Assembly: GCA_040779335.1 (NCBI GenBank)
Contig: JBFONV010000007.1
Span: 1 to 64,000 of the forward strand
Direction of reading: 5' to 3'
DNA length: 64,000 nt
Source: JBFONV01 sp040779335
GTDB taxonomy: Bacteria; Pseudomonadota; Gammaproteobacteria; Enterobacterales; Alteromonadaceae
Shown here: one piece after another, positions 1 through 10,039 of the stretch
How the letters are laid out: every line of letters starts with the position of its first letter
How positions within the stretch are numbered: the stretch's first letter is position 1
The notes under the pieces: generated by a model
The model's database searches: none
Seen by the model: the letters and a program-made list of their open reading frames with translations, nothing else
What the model was told of the DNA's origin: nothing
Position numbers and translations under genes: made by a program

Positions 1-40
1 TTGATGTCAACATTTTATTTAAATAAATTTGAACTTTTCA
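1..40 (-). promoter_or_regulatory. Partial second promoter (P2-like -35) of a leftward rRNA/tRNA operon
   Basis: Read on the minus strand, the window ends with a perfect -35 hexamer TTGACA (positions 10-5), preceded by an AT-rich block (11-40) that could be an UP element. The -10 would lie outside the window. Together with the stronger promoter about 130 bases upstream it resembles the tandem P1/P2 layout of rRNA operons. The assignment is inference because the gene it would serve is not in the window. Confidence 0.35.
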
Positions 41-140
41 AACCGACTTTTTAAAACGTTATGTTATCTCATTAAGCTCGAAAGCGACCAAGATAACCTA
101 TCAAAACACTCCTTTGGGCTCGCCTTGGAAGTGGATGCGC

Positions 141-205
141 ATTTTAGACACTTTTACATTGAGGTCAACCCTTAATTTAAATTAATTCAATTTAATTGTT
201 TTTAT
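141..205 (-). promoter_or_regulatory. Strong rRNA-type promoter (P1) reading left out of the window
   Basis: On the minus strand there is TTGACC (168-163), a 16-base spacer and TAAAAT (146-141), followed by a G/C-rich discriminator GCGCATCC. An A/T-only tract resembling an UP element (about 205-170) precedes the -35. UP element, consensus hexamers, short spacer and GC discriminator are hallmarks of stringently controlled stable-RNA promoters. The transcript would run through 140-1, which contains no open reading frame and a short inverted repeat (GTTATC/GATAAC, about 101-69). The remaining 206-404 is AT-rich and I see no gene in it; it must carry the yrdA promoter. Confidence 0.55.
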
Positions 206-404
206 GTGCTTTTTTCGTACAACCCTTGCTTTGATTGACTAATTAACCAGCGTTATACCAAATACTAGTGGTGATTGTTGGCTACACGACTTTTTTAAAA
301 AAGTGTTTTTCCCTTTTTTTACTAAGCCTTAATTAAAAGTCTTTTCCCTTAATTCGCTCATATTTGCTAAAGTTAGCCTTATAATTTCATTTAGGTGTGT
401 ATTT

Positions 405-944
405 ATGAGCAAAACGAAATTGCGGGCATATAAAGGTAACGAACCTCAAATCGGTGAAAACGTATATATAGATGAGTCAGCAGTTATCGTCGGAGATATA
501 AAAATTGGCGATGACGCTAGTATATGGCCATTAGTGGCTGCCCGGGGTGATGTAAACCATATTGTTATAGGCGCAAGAAGTAATATACAAGATGGTACTG
601 TGTTACATGTCACCCGTTTAAGCTCACTAAACCCTAAAGGATATCCTTTGTTTATTGGTGAGGATGTTACCATTGGACATAAATGTATGCTGCATGGCTG
701 TACATTAGGAGATCGTATATTGGTGGGTATGGGCGCGATAATAATGGATGGTGCAATCGTCGAAAGTGACGTGTTTATAGGTGCAGGTACCCTAGTCCCA
801 CCAAAGAAAACCTTAGAAAGTGGCTATTTATATGTGGGTAATCCTGCCAAGCAAATACGCCCACTTAAAGACAGTGAGTTAAGGTTTTTGAAAAGATCTG
901 CTGAAAATTATGTCGTATTAAAGAATGATTATTTAGATGAGTAA
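405..944 (+). CDS. yrdA: Gamma-carbonic-anhydrase-like hexapeptide-repeat protein YrdA
   Basis: A 179-residue protein of the gamma-class carbonic anhydrase/YrdA family, a left-handed parallel beta-helix trimer. The hexapeptide periodicity (for example GDIKIGDDASIWP, then IGARSNIQDGTVLH) runs through roughly residues 15-145, and a C-terminal helix follows. The likely metal histidines are in TVLHV and in IGHKCMLHGC. Whether YrdA hydrates CO2 in vivo is unclear even in model organisms. It starts at ATG after an AGG-containing ribosome site. The stop lies three bases from the stop of yrdB on the other strand, so the two genes are tail to tail. The yrdA-yrdB-aroE neighbourhood is conserved in gammaproteobacteria. 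Confidence 0.9.
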   Translation: MSKTKLRAYKGNEPQIGENVYIDESAVIVGDIKIGDDASIWPLVAARGDVNHIVIGARSNIQDGTVLHVTRLSSLNPKGYPLFIGEDVTIGHKCMLHGCTLGDRILVGMGAIIMDGAIVESDVFIGAGTLVPPKKTLESGYLYVGNPAKQIRPLKDSELRFLKRSAENYVVLKNDYLDE

Positions 945-947
945 GTT

Positions 948-1181
948 TTATCTCATTTGAATATGTATCTCTTCGTCCTCTGGTTCATTTTTTTCGAGCC
1001 AGAGTTCAACAATTTCTTCTAAATCATATTTAGTACAGTTATCTATTTCCTTTAATCTTTTTAGTTGTAATGAATGGAAATAGACGATGATCTGTTGAGC
1101 ATTAACCAGTGCACTAAAACACCAAGCATCATTTATTTCATCAAATCTCAAATCATCATTAAAGAGTATCGACTGGTTCAC
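948..1181 (-). CDS. yrdB: DUF1488 family protein YrdB
   Basis: A 77-residue acidic protein of the DUF1488/YrdB family, function unknown. The visible family pattern is an N-terminal NQSILFNDDLRFD strand region, CFSALVN in the middle and an acidic C-terminus (EKNEPEDEE). Its ATG overlaps the aroE stop by four bases (ATGA), so it is translationally coupled to aroE as last gene of that unit. No signal peptide or membrane segment. Confidence 0.85.
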   Translation of the reverse strand: MNQSILFNDDLRFDEINDAWCFSALVNAQQIIVYFHSLQLKRLKEIDNCTKYDLEEIVELWLEKNEPEDEEIHIQMR

Positions 1182-2008
1182 GTATCACTAACCTCCAAAT
1201 GAATGCTTGCTCTAACGGCTGCCAATACCTCTGTCACCTCAGGTTTTACGCCTCGCCAAATAAAAAAGCTTTCCGCGGCCTGTGCTACCAACATGCCTAG
1301 CCCATCAAAGACCTGTTTCGCACCATTTTGTTTTGCCCAACAAAGAAAAGGAGTTAGTTCAGCGCCATAAACCATGTCATAACATATAGTATCTTTAGAG
1401 ATTGCTTTTGCGGAGATTGGCGGTATGGAGCCACTTAAACTTGCTGATGTTGCATTAATAATCAAATCAAAGGATTGCTCACCTAAACTTTCAAAAGAAC
1501 AATAACTGAGGATATTATTATTAAACTGAACACAAAGTTGCTTTGCTTTGCTCACCGTTCTATTTGCAATGGTAATGCTATCAGGAGCCTGTTCTAATAA
1601 AGGCAAAATAACGCCCTTTGCTGCGCCGCCAGCTCCCAATAACAATATTTTGCTATCGCTAATTGGGACATTATTTCTCAATAAATCTGCCACTAAACCA
1701 ATACCATCTGTATTGTCGCCAATAATTTGGCCATCAATGAAACTCAATGTATTGACTGCGCCTGCCAATTTCGCCCGATTAGATAGTTGATGACATAATG
1801 CCATCGCTTCCTCTTTGAAAGGGACTGTTACATTCGCCCCTTTACCGCCGTTAGCAATAAAATGATTTACCGTTTTCGCAAACTCCCCTAATTCTACGTA
1901 TTCCCGCGTATAAGAAATAGGTTGATCAGTATCTTGAGCAAACATCTGATGAATAAAAGGCGAGCGCGACTGCTCTATCGGATTACCATAAACGCAATAT
2001 TGGTCCAT
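1178..2008 (-). CDS. aroE: Shikimate dehydrogenase (NADP+) AroE
   Basis: A 276-residue enzyme that reduces 3-dehydroshikimate to shikimate with NADPH in the shikimate pathway (cytosol). The N-terminal substrate domain shows GNPIEQSRSPFIH (residues 8-20) and NVTVPFKEEA with its catalytic lysine (about 60-68). AGAVNT and GDNTDGIG carry the substrate Asn and Asp. The Rossmann domain has the GAGGAAKG nucleotide loop (about 126-133) and NRT as the NADP phosphate clamp. Length matches the family (E. coli 272). It is followed by yrdB with overlap. The usual upstream neighbour hemF is separated from it by ompW, so aroE must now be transcribed from its own or readthrough promoters. Confidence 0.95.
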   Translation of the reverse strand: MDQYCVYGNPIEQSRSPFIHQMFAQDTDQPISYTREYVELGEFAKTVNHFIANGGKGANVTVPFKEEAMALCHQLSNRAKLAGAVNTLSFIDGQIIGDNTDGIGLVADLLRNNVPISDSKILLLGAGGAAKGVILPLLEQAPDSITIANRTVSKAKQLCVQFNNNILSYCSFESLGEQSFDLIINATSASLSGSIPPISAKAISKDTICYDMVYGAELTPFLCWAKQNGAKQVFDGLGMLVAQAAESFFIWRGVKPEVTEVLAAVRASIHLEVSDT

Positions 2009-2066
2009 ACAAATTTACTTTTTAAAATCCTCTGTCAATTTAAATAATAAGATAAAGCAAACCCAT

Positions 2067-2097
2067 AAAAAAAGCAGTAACTAGGTTACTGCTTTTA
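2067..2097. terminator. Bidirectional intrinsic terminator between ompW and aroE
   Basis: A hairpin AAAAGCAGTAAC - TAG - GTTACTGCTTTT with A/T tails on both sides. On the minus strand it lies just after the ompW stop, ends that transcript and isolates ompW from aroE. Confidence 0.8.
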
Positions 2098-2122
2098 TAT
2101 ATTAATTAATGTATTTTCTATG

Positions 2123-2824
2123 TTAGAACTTATAACCAATCATGATTGAATAAACCATTGGATCAACATCTATATCAGAAGAACCAGTAATCGTATCACC
2201 AATTTTAAATGTTGCTTCAGTATTTATATCCATATAACGTGCTGAAGCGTTGATTGACCAGTTTTTATCAAAGTGATAATCCGCGCCCACCTGTAAAGAA
2301 AGGCCAAATGAGCTATCTAGATCTAAATCTTTAAAACCAAGACTCTTGGGTGCACTAGTAAAGCCTTCATCAAAAAATATTGTATAGTTAATACCTGCAC
2401 CCACATAAGGTTTAAAGTTTGACGTGGTATCAAAATAATACAAAGCACTAACTGTTGGCGGTAAATGTGTCACTTCTGCCAATGTTAAACCATCAACCGC
2501 TGTGCCCAATACGCCAGGTGCAATACTTTGAGGATCATTAATAATAACGTCGTGAGTAAAAGGAGTGGCAGCAAGCACTTCTACGGCCCAATTATTATCG
2601 TAAAAGTAGACGAAATTCAAACCAAGTTGAGTGTTGTCATCAACAGACAAAGATAATGGTGTTGCGCCGCCCAGCGCTTCAATATTAACTCCAGCTTTAT
2701 CGCCATCAGGATTAACGGTAGTAGCACCACCGCGAACAATGATGTCGCCCGCTTGGTTAGCAAAGGCTAGAGGAGACAGTGATAATGATGATAACAAAAT
2801 GGCGGTTATTAGATTATTTTTCAT
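2123..2824 (-). CDS. ompW: OmpW family outer membrane beta-barrel protein
   Basis: A 233-residue OmpW-family porin-like protein, an eight-stranded barrel thought to pass small hydrophobic molecules. A Sec signal peptide covers residues 1-22 (MKNNL...LAFA, cleaved before NQ). Then come IIVRGGATTVNPD, alternating-residue beta strands, the YVGAGINYTIFF segment typical of OmpW and a terminal aromatic (GYKF) outer-membrane sorting signal. It sits between hemF and aroE, which are adjacent in many relatives, and has its own upstream FNR-like box and its own terminator, so it looks like an independent insertion into the operon. OmpW is an FNR-activated gene in E. coli, consistent with the site at 2895-2908. 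Confidence 0.9.
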   Translation of the reverse strand: MKNNLITAILLSSLSLSPLAFANQAGDIIVRGGATTVNPDGDKAGVNIEALGGATPLSLSVDDNTQLGLNFVYFYDNNWAVEVLAATPFTHDVIINDPQSIAPGVLGTAVDGLTLAEVTHLPPTVSALYYFDTTSNFKPYVGAGINYTIFFDEGFTSAPKSLGFKDLDLDSSFGLSLQVGADYHFDKNWSINASARYMDINTEATFKIGDTITGSSDIDVDPMVYSIMIGYKF

Positions 2825-2894
2825 GAGGCAAATCCCAAGAGTATTTAAGGTTATTTATTGCCCGCTAGTGTAAGTAGCTAGATCTCTTTGTGTA

Positions 2895-2908
2895 TTGATC
2901 TAGCTCAA
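2895..2908 (-). promoter_or_regulatory. FNR-type operator upstream of ompW
   Basis: On the minus strand the sequence is TTGAG-CTAG-ATCAA, one mismatch from the FNR consensus TTGAT-N4-ATCAA. Counting 41.5 bases downstream of its centre gives a start near 2860, with a -10-like TACACT at about 2873-2868. That is the class II FNR-activated geometry. A weaker symmetric element, ATGAT-CCAG-ATCAT, lies at 2954-2967. Site and geometry are visible; actual FNR control is inference. Confidence 0.5.
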
Positions 2909-2975
2909 TATATTCAATCTATATTAGTGTCGGTTGCTAGTCTTAAGCCAAACAATGATCCAGATCATAATTTTT

Positions 2976-4444
<1,469 letters not shown>

Positions 4445-4458
4445 ACTTTAAATCAGAA

Positions 4459-4962
4459 TTAGCCTAATTTAGCTTGCATAGCTTCATCTTTAGCTAATAA
4501 AGCTTCTGCATTAGCGATACGCTCTGCTTTAACGCTATCTGCAATGCTTTGATCAGCAACACCAAGAATTTGTGCCGCTAAATAACCTGCATTTTTTGCT
4601 CCTGCCTTACCGATTGCAACAGTAGCAACAGGAATACCGCCCGGCATCATTACTGTAGACAATAACGCATCATGCCCCTGTAAAGGACCATTATCTACCG
4701 GCACACCGATAACAGGGCGAGTTGTCATACCGGCAACAGCTCCAGCTAAGTGAGCCGCTAAACCTGCAGCACAGATGAACACTTTACAGCCACGTTGCTC
4801 AGCATCTTTTACGTATGCTTTAGCAGCATCAGGTGTTCTATGAGCAGAACGTACGCGCACTTCATGCTCAATATTGAACTTTTTCAATATCTCGATAGTC
4901 GACTGCATTACTGGCAAATCTGAATCTGAACCCATTAAAATTGCAACAAAAGTTGAAGACAT
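4459..4962 (-). CDS. purE: N5-carboxyaminoimidazole ribonucleotide mutase PurE
   Basis: A cytosolic purine-pathway enzyme converting N5-CAIR to CAIR (or AIR + CO2 to CAIR in some subtypes). The core shows ILMGSDSDLPVM (the phosphate loop), SAHRTPD with the catalytic His, and AAGLAAHLAG. MPGGIPVATVAIGKAGAKNAG follows near the C-terminus. I chose the ATG at 4962 (167 residues, starting MSSTFVA) over the in-frame ATG at 4977 because it fits the family N-terminus. The usual partner purK is not next to it: tsaC follows after 14 bases. Confidence 0.92.
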   Translation of the reverse strand: MSSTFVAILMGSDSDLPVMQSTIEILKKFNIEHEVRVRSAHRTPDAAKAYVKDAEQRGCKVFICAAGLAAHLAGAVAGMTTRPVIGVPVDNGPLQGHDALLSTVMMPGGIPVATVAIGKAGAKNAGYLAAQILGVADQSIADSVKAERIANAEALLAKDEAMQAKLG

Positions 4963-5000
4963 AGCGTTTTCTCTCATATTAAGGAATTAAATGCCGCGTA

Positions 5001-5564
5001 TTATAAAGACTTCTTCTTAAACGTGCATTTCTTTTCTGGACATATTATGACATCACCACTGGCCATTTTTCTTTTAACCAGTATAGGGTATTGACATTCC
5101 GGACATTTTTCTGCGATTGGAGGATAATTGATAACATATTTACATTTAGGATATTGGTCGCAAGAATAGAAGGTTTTACCATAACGGTTAGTTTTCTCAA
5201 TTAACTGTCCGTCTTTACATTTAGGGCAAGCAACATTAACTTCATCTTGATGATAAGTTTCTTCGATGTGATGACACTGTGGATAGTTAGTACACCCAAT
5301 AAACATACCATATCGCCCTTGCTTTACCGCCAAAGGACTAGAACACTCTGGGCATTCGCTGCCCGCTAGAACTTGTTCTTCAATTTTTTCGTGCTCAACA
5401 ACGGGACGAGTATACTGACAAGTGGGGTAATTGACACATCCCAAAAATGAGCCTGACTTACCATGCTTCAACGTGATCTCTGAACCGCACTCAGGGCAAA
5501 CTTCATATGCCTTTTCCAGTGCATGTTCATGACGGTTAAATAAAGATTGATCTGATTTAGACAT
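5001..5564 (-). CDS. yrdD: Topoisomerase-I-like zinc-ribbon protein YrdD
   Basis: A 187-residue protein built almost entirely of four C4 zinc ribbons of the DNA topoisomerase I C-terminal type. They begin at CPECGSEI (about 22), CPECSSPL (about 70), CPKCKDGQL (about 113) and CPECQYPI (about 153), each with a second Cys pair such as GCVNYPTC or GCTNYPQC. It lacks any topoisomerase catalytic domain. The function is unknown; nucleic-acid binding is inferred from the fold. It is the conserved neighbour of smg and dprA. Confidence 0.88.
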   Translation of the reverse strand: MSKSDQSLFNRHEHALEKAYEVCPECGSEITLKHGKSGSFLGCVNYPTCQYTRPVVEHEKIEEQVLAGSECPECSSPLAVKQGRYGMFIGCTNYPQCHHIEETYHQDEVNVACPKCKDGQLIEKTNRYGKTFYSCDQYPKCKYVINYPPIAEKCPECQYPILVKRKMASGDVIICPEKKCTFKKKSL

Positions 5565-5648
5565 AACATTCTCAAGCGCTTATTAGCACCTATTATGCCA
5601 CACTTCCTACCAACAAATTAATTAAAAGTTGCAGGTCATATTCAGAAT

Positions 5649-6122
5649 TTAGTGCAATGGTCCTTCTTGCTCATCAAAGATGAGATCTTCCATTTGTGAG
5701 TACGCACTTTCCTTACCGGGCACATTGAATAATACCATCAGAACAACCCACTTCAGATCGTCCATAGAAAAATATTTAGTGTCCAACTCCATGACGCGAT
5801 CAATTACCATCTCTCTCGTTGAAAAGTCTAAAACATTAACTTGTTCAAGAAACATCAAAAAACCGCGACATTCTGTGTCTAATAACTGCGTTTCTTCTGC
5901 GGTATATATCCGCACAGACTTGCCAGCAACACGTGTTAAGTAAGGGTAAGCATCAGTGTCTTGAAGCGCAGCAAGTTTCTCCAGCCAAGTTAATGCTTTA
6001 TAGATTTCATCTTGATGAAAGCCAGCTCGAGTTAACTCATCTGTAAGCACGTCATGATCAACCATTACCTCGGCTTCACTATGAATATAGTTCTCAAAAA
6101 GGTACATTAATATATCAAACAT
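5649..6122 (-). CDS. smg: Smg family protein (DUF494)
   Basis: A 157-residue acidic helical protein of the Smg/DUF494 family, function unknown. Visible family features are the N-terminal [12 protein letters not shown] and [15 protein letters not shown], the middle RIYTAEE and the later [11 protein letters not shown]. The 5' end abuts the dprA stop with two bases between the genes, so dprA-smg is one transcription unit as in E. coli and Vibrio. Confidence 0.9.
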   Translation of the reverse strand: MFDILMYLFENYIHSEAEVMVDHDVLTDELTRAGFHQDEIYKALTWLEKLAALQDTDAYPYLTRVAGKSVRIYTAEETQLLDTECRGFLMFLEQVNVLDFSTREMVIDRVMELDTKYFSMDDLKWVVLMVLFNVPGKESAYSQMEDLIFDEQEGPLH

Positions 6123-6124
6123 AA

Positions 6125-7252
6125 CTAGCCCCTATTTAATCGAAGGTAGCCACCTGGCACCGCAGACACCAGACCTCTAAGCTCAAGCATTGTTAATCGG
6201 GTTAATACTACATCTGTGGGTAGCTTACTCCGAGAAACCACCTTATCTACGGGAGTGATTTCATAACCCACACTAGCCAACAATGGATCCAGAAACAAGT
6301 CTTCATCAATACTTTTTTCAAATTTTCGCTGTTTTGCGTCCTTATTACTTTTTTCCTGTTGATTAAAGTATAGACCTTGTTTTGTAATATAAGCTAACTC
6401 TCCCTTTATATCGGCAAAGTCCTCGACAAGTTTAGCCCCTTGTTTAATCAACCAATGACATCCTTGTGAATAAGGATTAAGTACTGATCCCGGTACCGCA
6501 AAAACATCTCGATTTTGCTCTAAAGCACTACGGGCAGTGATAAGTGAACCACTTTTTAGCGCTGCTTCGACAACTAAAACCCCCGAGCTTAAACCACTAA
6601 TAAGTCTATTCCGGCGCGGGAAATGACCTGCCTTTGGCGGTGTTCCGGGTAAAAACTCACTAATAATTGCGCCATTATTTGAAAGTATATCTGCTGCTAG
6701 TTTACGGTGTCGAGAGGGATAAACCATATCTAATCCGGTTGCAACTACGGCGATAGTACCACCCTTCCCTAACAATGCCCCTTTATGTGCTGCGGCATCA
6801 ACCCCCAAGGCTAAGCCACTGGTAACAACAATGCCGTTTTGCACCGCTTGCTTAGCGATTTCTTGAGTTATTTCCCTGCCACTTGCACTAGCATGACGGC
6901 TACCGACCACAGCCAATTGCAAACACGCTAATAATGCCAAATTCCCCTGCGTAAAGAGCACTAACGGTGGATCATAAATTTCCTTTAATAGCTCAGGATA
7001 ACGACTATCATCAAAACAAAGGATTTCACTCTGGCAATGCTCACTAGCGGATATTATTCGATCAATTCGCTGCCAGTCGGGATGTTCAATGGCGGAAAGC
7101 TGCTTTTCAGTTAAGGCACTTTTAAGTGTTTGAGGGGGATTATAAAAAACCTGATTTAGACCATATTCACGAACAATGGTTAATTTTTTATGAATGGCTA
7201 GCCTTGGTATTAACTTTAAGGCTAACCATAATTGAATAACTGTTTTGGGCAC
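6125..7252 (-). CDS. dprA: DNA processing protein DprA (Smf)
   Basis: A 375-residue protein that loads RecA onto incoming single-stranded DNA during natural transformation. An N-terminal helical (SAM-like) region is followed by the Rossmann-like DprA domain with GSRHASASG (about residue 106), [41 protein letters not shown] and FAVPGS. A C-terminal winged helix ([19 protein letters not shown]) completes it. I start it at the GTG at 7252, which has AAGGAG seven bases upstream; the upstream in-frame TTG at 7273 would contain that ribosome site. It is co-transcribed with smg. Confidence 0.92.
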   Translation of the reverse strand: MPKTVIQLWLALKLIPRLAIHKKLTIVREYGLNQVFYNPPQTLKSALTEKQLSAIEHPDWQRIDRIISASEHCQSEILCFDDSRYPELLKEIYDPPLVLFTQGNLALLACLQLAVVGSRHASASGREITQEIAKQAVQNGIVVTSGLALGVDAAAHKGALLGKGGTIAVVATGLDMVYPSRHRKLAADILSNNGAIISEFLPGTPPKAGHFPRRNRLISGLSSGVLVVEAALKSGSLITARSALEQNRDVFAVPGSVLNPYSQGCHWLIKQGAKLVEDFADIKGELAYITKQGLYFNQQEKSNKDAKQRKFEKSIDEDLFLDPLLASVGYEITPVDKVVSRSKLPTDVVLTRLTMLELRGLVSAVPGGYLRLNRG

Positions 7253-7305
7253 TTGTCTTCTCCTTAAGAACAAGCCTAAACATCATGCATACTAATTTTA
7301 CAGGT

Positions 7306-8397
7306 TTATAAAGGCGCTGTAACAACATCATCAAGTCGCAATGGTTTTTGCGAATTTAAAATTAATGCCATACTTACTTTATCATAAACCTTAAAAACCA
7401 TCATATTACCAAGCGGCTCTTCCGGCATGTCGTAATCTGAGTTATTTTCATTAGCCAATTTATTCCAGCGAGACGCATCTTTGCTGTATATCGGAGCTCC
7501 GCCTGTTTCAATGACACCTGGGCTTTTACGACTAACAGAAAGTACATCACCTGGTTTTACCGACTGCTCTTTACCTCGGTTAATCATCACAACTTCTAAT
7601 TTACCAAACTCTCGATTGTCACTTGAGGCGTTAATAATGACGCCGCGAATTGATTTATTAACCGCTTGCATGGTGAAATAAGAAGGAAATAATTGTCCTT
7701 CATTTACTGGCATAACATAATTTCCAGAGCGAATTTCTCGTTTCGCTCCCTCTATGTATATAGTTCCCGGTTTTTTATTTGCCATATCGCCGGTGCGTAT
7801 CGCCTTTCCTGTACCAACAAGGATCACGTGATAACCTAGTTGCTCCTGTGTTTCAGGATCTATAATTGCGTCGCCTTTTTCGTAAATGGCATAACCACGC
7901 CCTGCGATTAGGTTATCAGTGACATAAACTTTGAAACCATCCTGGCTCGACTTATAACCCTCATCACTGCCTAAAACATAAGGTAGGTTATCCAACTGTT
8001 CTGTCGTCATGACACTGTTATATTTAATGAAAGGAGCTATAACATTCAACGGCAAGGTACTTACCGGAGACTGATCTTTAAGTTGGGTACGAACACTTGG
8101 TGACCATTTAAGTTCGCGCTTACCTTTAACCAACATTGGTTGTCCTTGTTCATCATAAACAAGCTGAAGTTTGTCCCCAGGATAAATTAAATGAGGATTA
8201 TTAATTTCAGGATTTAAACGCCATAATTTCGGCCATAACCATGGTTGCTTAAGAAAAACACCCGATATATCCCATAACGTATCACCTTTTTTCACGATAT
8301 AAGATTTAGGTGCATCTTGATTTAATTTTATTTCATCCGCCAATAATAGCATTGGCAATGAAAGGCTGATTATTGTCAATAGTATTTTTTTTAGCAT
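7306..8397 (-). CDS. Secreted LysM-domain protein
   Basis: A 363-residue protein with a signal peptide (residues 1-20, ending LLLADE). One LysM peptidoglycan-binding domain covers about 32-80 (YIVKKGDTLWDISGVFL through YPGDKLQLV). A long C-terminal region follows in which NVMINRG-type strands and VKPGDVLSV suggest a further beta-rich domain. Such proteins commonly precede dprA in gammaproteobacteria. A role in envelope or peptidoglycan maintenance is inferred; the exact function is unknown. The start ATG has an AGGG-containing ribosome site, and 8398-8512 separates it from the divergent def gene. Confidence 0.8.
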   Translation of the reverse strand: MLKKILLTIISLSLPMLLLADEIKLNQDAPKSYIVKKGDTLWDISGVFLKQPWLWPKLWRLNPEINNPHLIYPGDKLQLVYDEQGQPMLVKGKRELKWSPSVRTQLKDQSPVSTLPLNVIAPFIKYNSVMTTEQLDNLPYVLGSDEGYKSSQDGFKVYVTDNLIAGRGYAIYEKGDAIIDPETQEQLGYHVILVGTGKAIRTGDMANKKPGTIYIEGAKREIRSGNYVMPVNEGQLFPSYFTMQAVNKSIRGVIINASSDNREFGKLEVVMINRGKEQSVKPGDVLSVSRKSPGVIETGGAPIYSKDASRWNKLANENNSDYDMPEEPLGNMMVFKVYDKVSMALILNSQKPLRLDDVVTAPL

Positions 8398-8512
8398 GCT
8401 ACCCTGCCTTTGTTAAAGCATTTACCCTAAACCACTATTATTAATTATATTTAATGGCTAAAATTGAAACATAACACTCTATATGAATTTTCGCGAATTC
8501 TTTTCAACAATT

Positions 8513-9028
8513 ATGGCTATTTTAACAGTATTACGATTTCCAGATGAAAAATTGAGAACTAAAGCAGTTCCCGTTACCGAAGTAAATGATGAAATAAGAA
8601 CTATCGTTAGCGATATGTTTGAAACTATGTATGCGGAAAAAGGCGTTGGTCTTGCCGCTACTCAAGTAAACATTCATCAGCGTATTGTTGTAATCGATGT
8701 ATCTGAAGATAAGTCAGAAGCTTTTACACTGATCAATCCCGAAATTATTGCTAAAAGCGATGAAACAGTTATTAATGAAGAAGGATGTTTGTCAGTACCT
8801 GGGTGCTATGCAAAAGTTGATCGACACACCAAAGTAACGGTTAAAGCACTTGACGTGAATGGCAACGAATTTACCATAGACGGAGAAGAGCTGCTCAGTG
8901 TCTGTATTCAACATGAATTAGATCACTTAGCTGGTATCCTCTTTGTCGATTACTTATCTCCGCTAAAACGTCAACGGATAAAAACTAAACTTGAAAAAGA
9001 AGCGCGTTTGGATAAACACAACGCATAA
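8513..9028 (+). CDS. def: Peptide deformylase Def
   Basis: A 171-residue Fe2+-type enzyme removing the formyl group from nascent N-formylmethionine. All three signatures are present: GVGLAATQV (about 45-53), EGCLSVPG with the metal-binding Cys (about 89-96) and QHELDHLAG, the HExxH metal site (about 132-140). I chose the ATG at 8513 ([12 protein letters not shown]), which matches the conserved N-terminus; an in-frame ATG at 8483 would add ten non-conserved residues. Neither has a good Shine-Dalgarno. First gene of def-fmt-rsmB-trkA. Confidence 0.93.
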   Translation: MAILTVLRFPDEKLRTKAVPVTEVNDEIRTIVSDMFETMYAEKGVGLAATQVNIHQRIVVIDVSEDKSEAFTLINPEIIAKSDETVINEEGCLSVPGCYAKVDRHTKVTVKALDVNGNEFTIDGEELLSVCIQHELDHLAGILFVDYLSPLKRQRIKTKLEKEARLDKHNA

Positions 9029-9056
9029 TTTATTGCGGTTAAACTAGGAATTACAA

Positions 9057-10028
9057 TTGTCTACCCCATTACGAATAATTTTCGCTGGAACACCTGATTT
9101 TGCGGCACAACACTTGGCCGCTTTAATTAACTCAGAACATGAAGTCATTGCCGTATATTGCCCACCAGATAAGCCCGCAGGGCGCGGAAAAAAATTAACC
9201 GCCTGCGCGACTAAAACCCTAGCATTATTGCACGGGATCCCCGTCGAGCAACCGGTGAATTTTAAAGAAGAGGCGGACATTGCTCACCTAAAAAGTTATC
9301 ACGCAGATGTCATGGTGGTCGTCGCATACGGTTTATTGCTACCTCCATCAATATTAGATACGCCTCGCCTTGGTTGTATTAATGTTCACGGCTCTCTACT
9401 GCCAAAATGGCGAGGAGCTGCGCCAATACAGCGTTCATTGGAAGCCGGTGATGCCAAAACGGGTGTTACAATAATGCAAATGGATAAAGGCCTAGACACA
9501 GGTGCGATGATCCTAAAAGCTGAATGTGAAATTACTGCACAAGATACCAGCGCAACTCTTTATGAAAAATTAGCTAAATTAGGGCCTAACGCCCTGTTAG
9601 AAACGTTGTCATTGATGGCTAAGGGTAACTATCTGCAACAACCACAAAATAACGAACTCGCAACATATGCAGCCAAATTAGATAAAAATGAAGCTGAATT
9701 AAACTGGCAGCTTGACGCCGATACTCTTGATCGAAAGATTAGAGCTTACATTCCTTGGCCCGTAGCACAATTTACCTATACTGATCACTCGGATAACGAT
9801 AAAGAACATAAAATCAGAATTTGGCAAGCGAGTGTTGTTTTATCTGAGCGTCAATACGACCCTGGTACTATAATTTCAACAGATAAAACAGGAATCGTTG
9901 TCGCAACAGCAAAAAATGCATTACGTTTAGAAACATTGCAACTCCCCGGCAAAAAAGCACTTTCTGCGGCTGATATACTAAATAGTCGCCGTGACTGGTT
10001 TACACCGAACCAACACATTAATGGTTAA
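9057..10028 (+). CDS. fmt: Methionyl-tRNA formyltransferase Fmt
   Basis: A 323-residue enzyme formylating initiator Met-tRNA with 10-formyl-THF, functionally paired with Def just upstream. The N-terminal formyltransferase domain shows [27 protein letters not shown] with the catalytic Asn/His, and the D of [14 protein letters not shown]. The C-terminal tRNA-binding OB domain begins near residue 208. It starts at a TTG codon (9057) with AGGA six bases upstream. No in-frame ATG lies before the conserved RIIFAGTP, so the rare start looks real. Confidence 0.95.
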   Translation: MSTPLRIIFAGTPDFAAQHLAALINSEHEVIAVYCPPDKPAGRGKKLTACATKTLALLHGIPVEQPVNFKEEADIAHLKSYHADVMVVVAYGLLLPPSILDTPRLGCINVHGSLLPKWRGAAPIQRSLEAGDAKTGVTIMQMDKGLDTGAMILKAECEITAQDTSATLYEKLAKLGPNALLETLSLMAKGNYLQQPQNNELATYAAKLDKNEAELNWQLDADTLDRKIRAYIPWPVAQFTYTDHSDNDKEHKIRIWQASVVLSERQYDPGTIISTDKTGIVVATAKNALRLETLQLPGKKALSAADILNSRRDWFTPNQHING

Positions 10029-10039
10029 TAGTAGATAAT

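Noticed and set aside
7252..7273. A longer dprA starting at TTG 7273
   Set aside because: The extra seven codons contain the AAGGAG ribosome site for the GTG at 7252, and the family N-terminus begins there.
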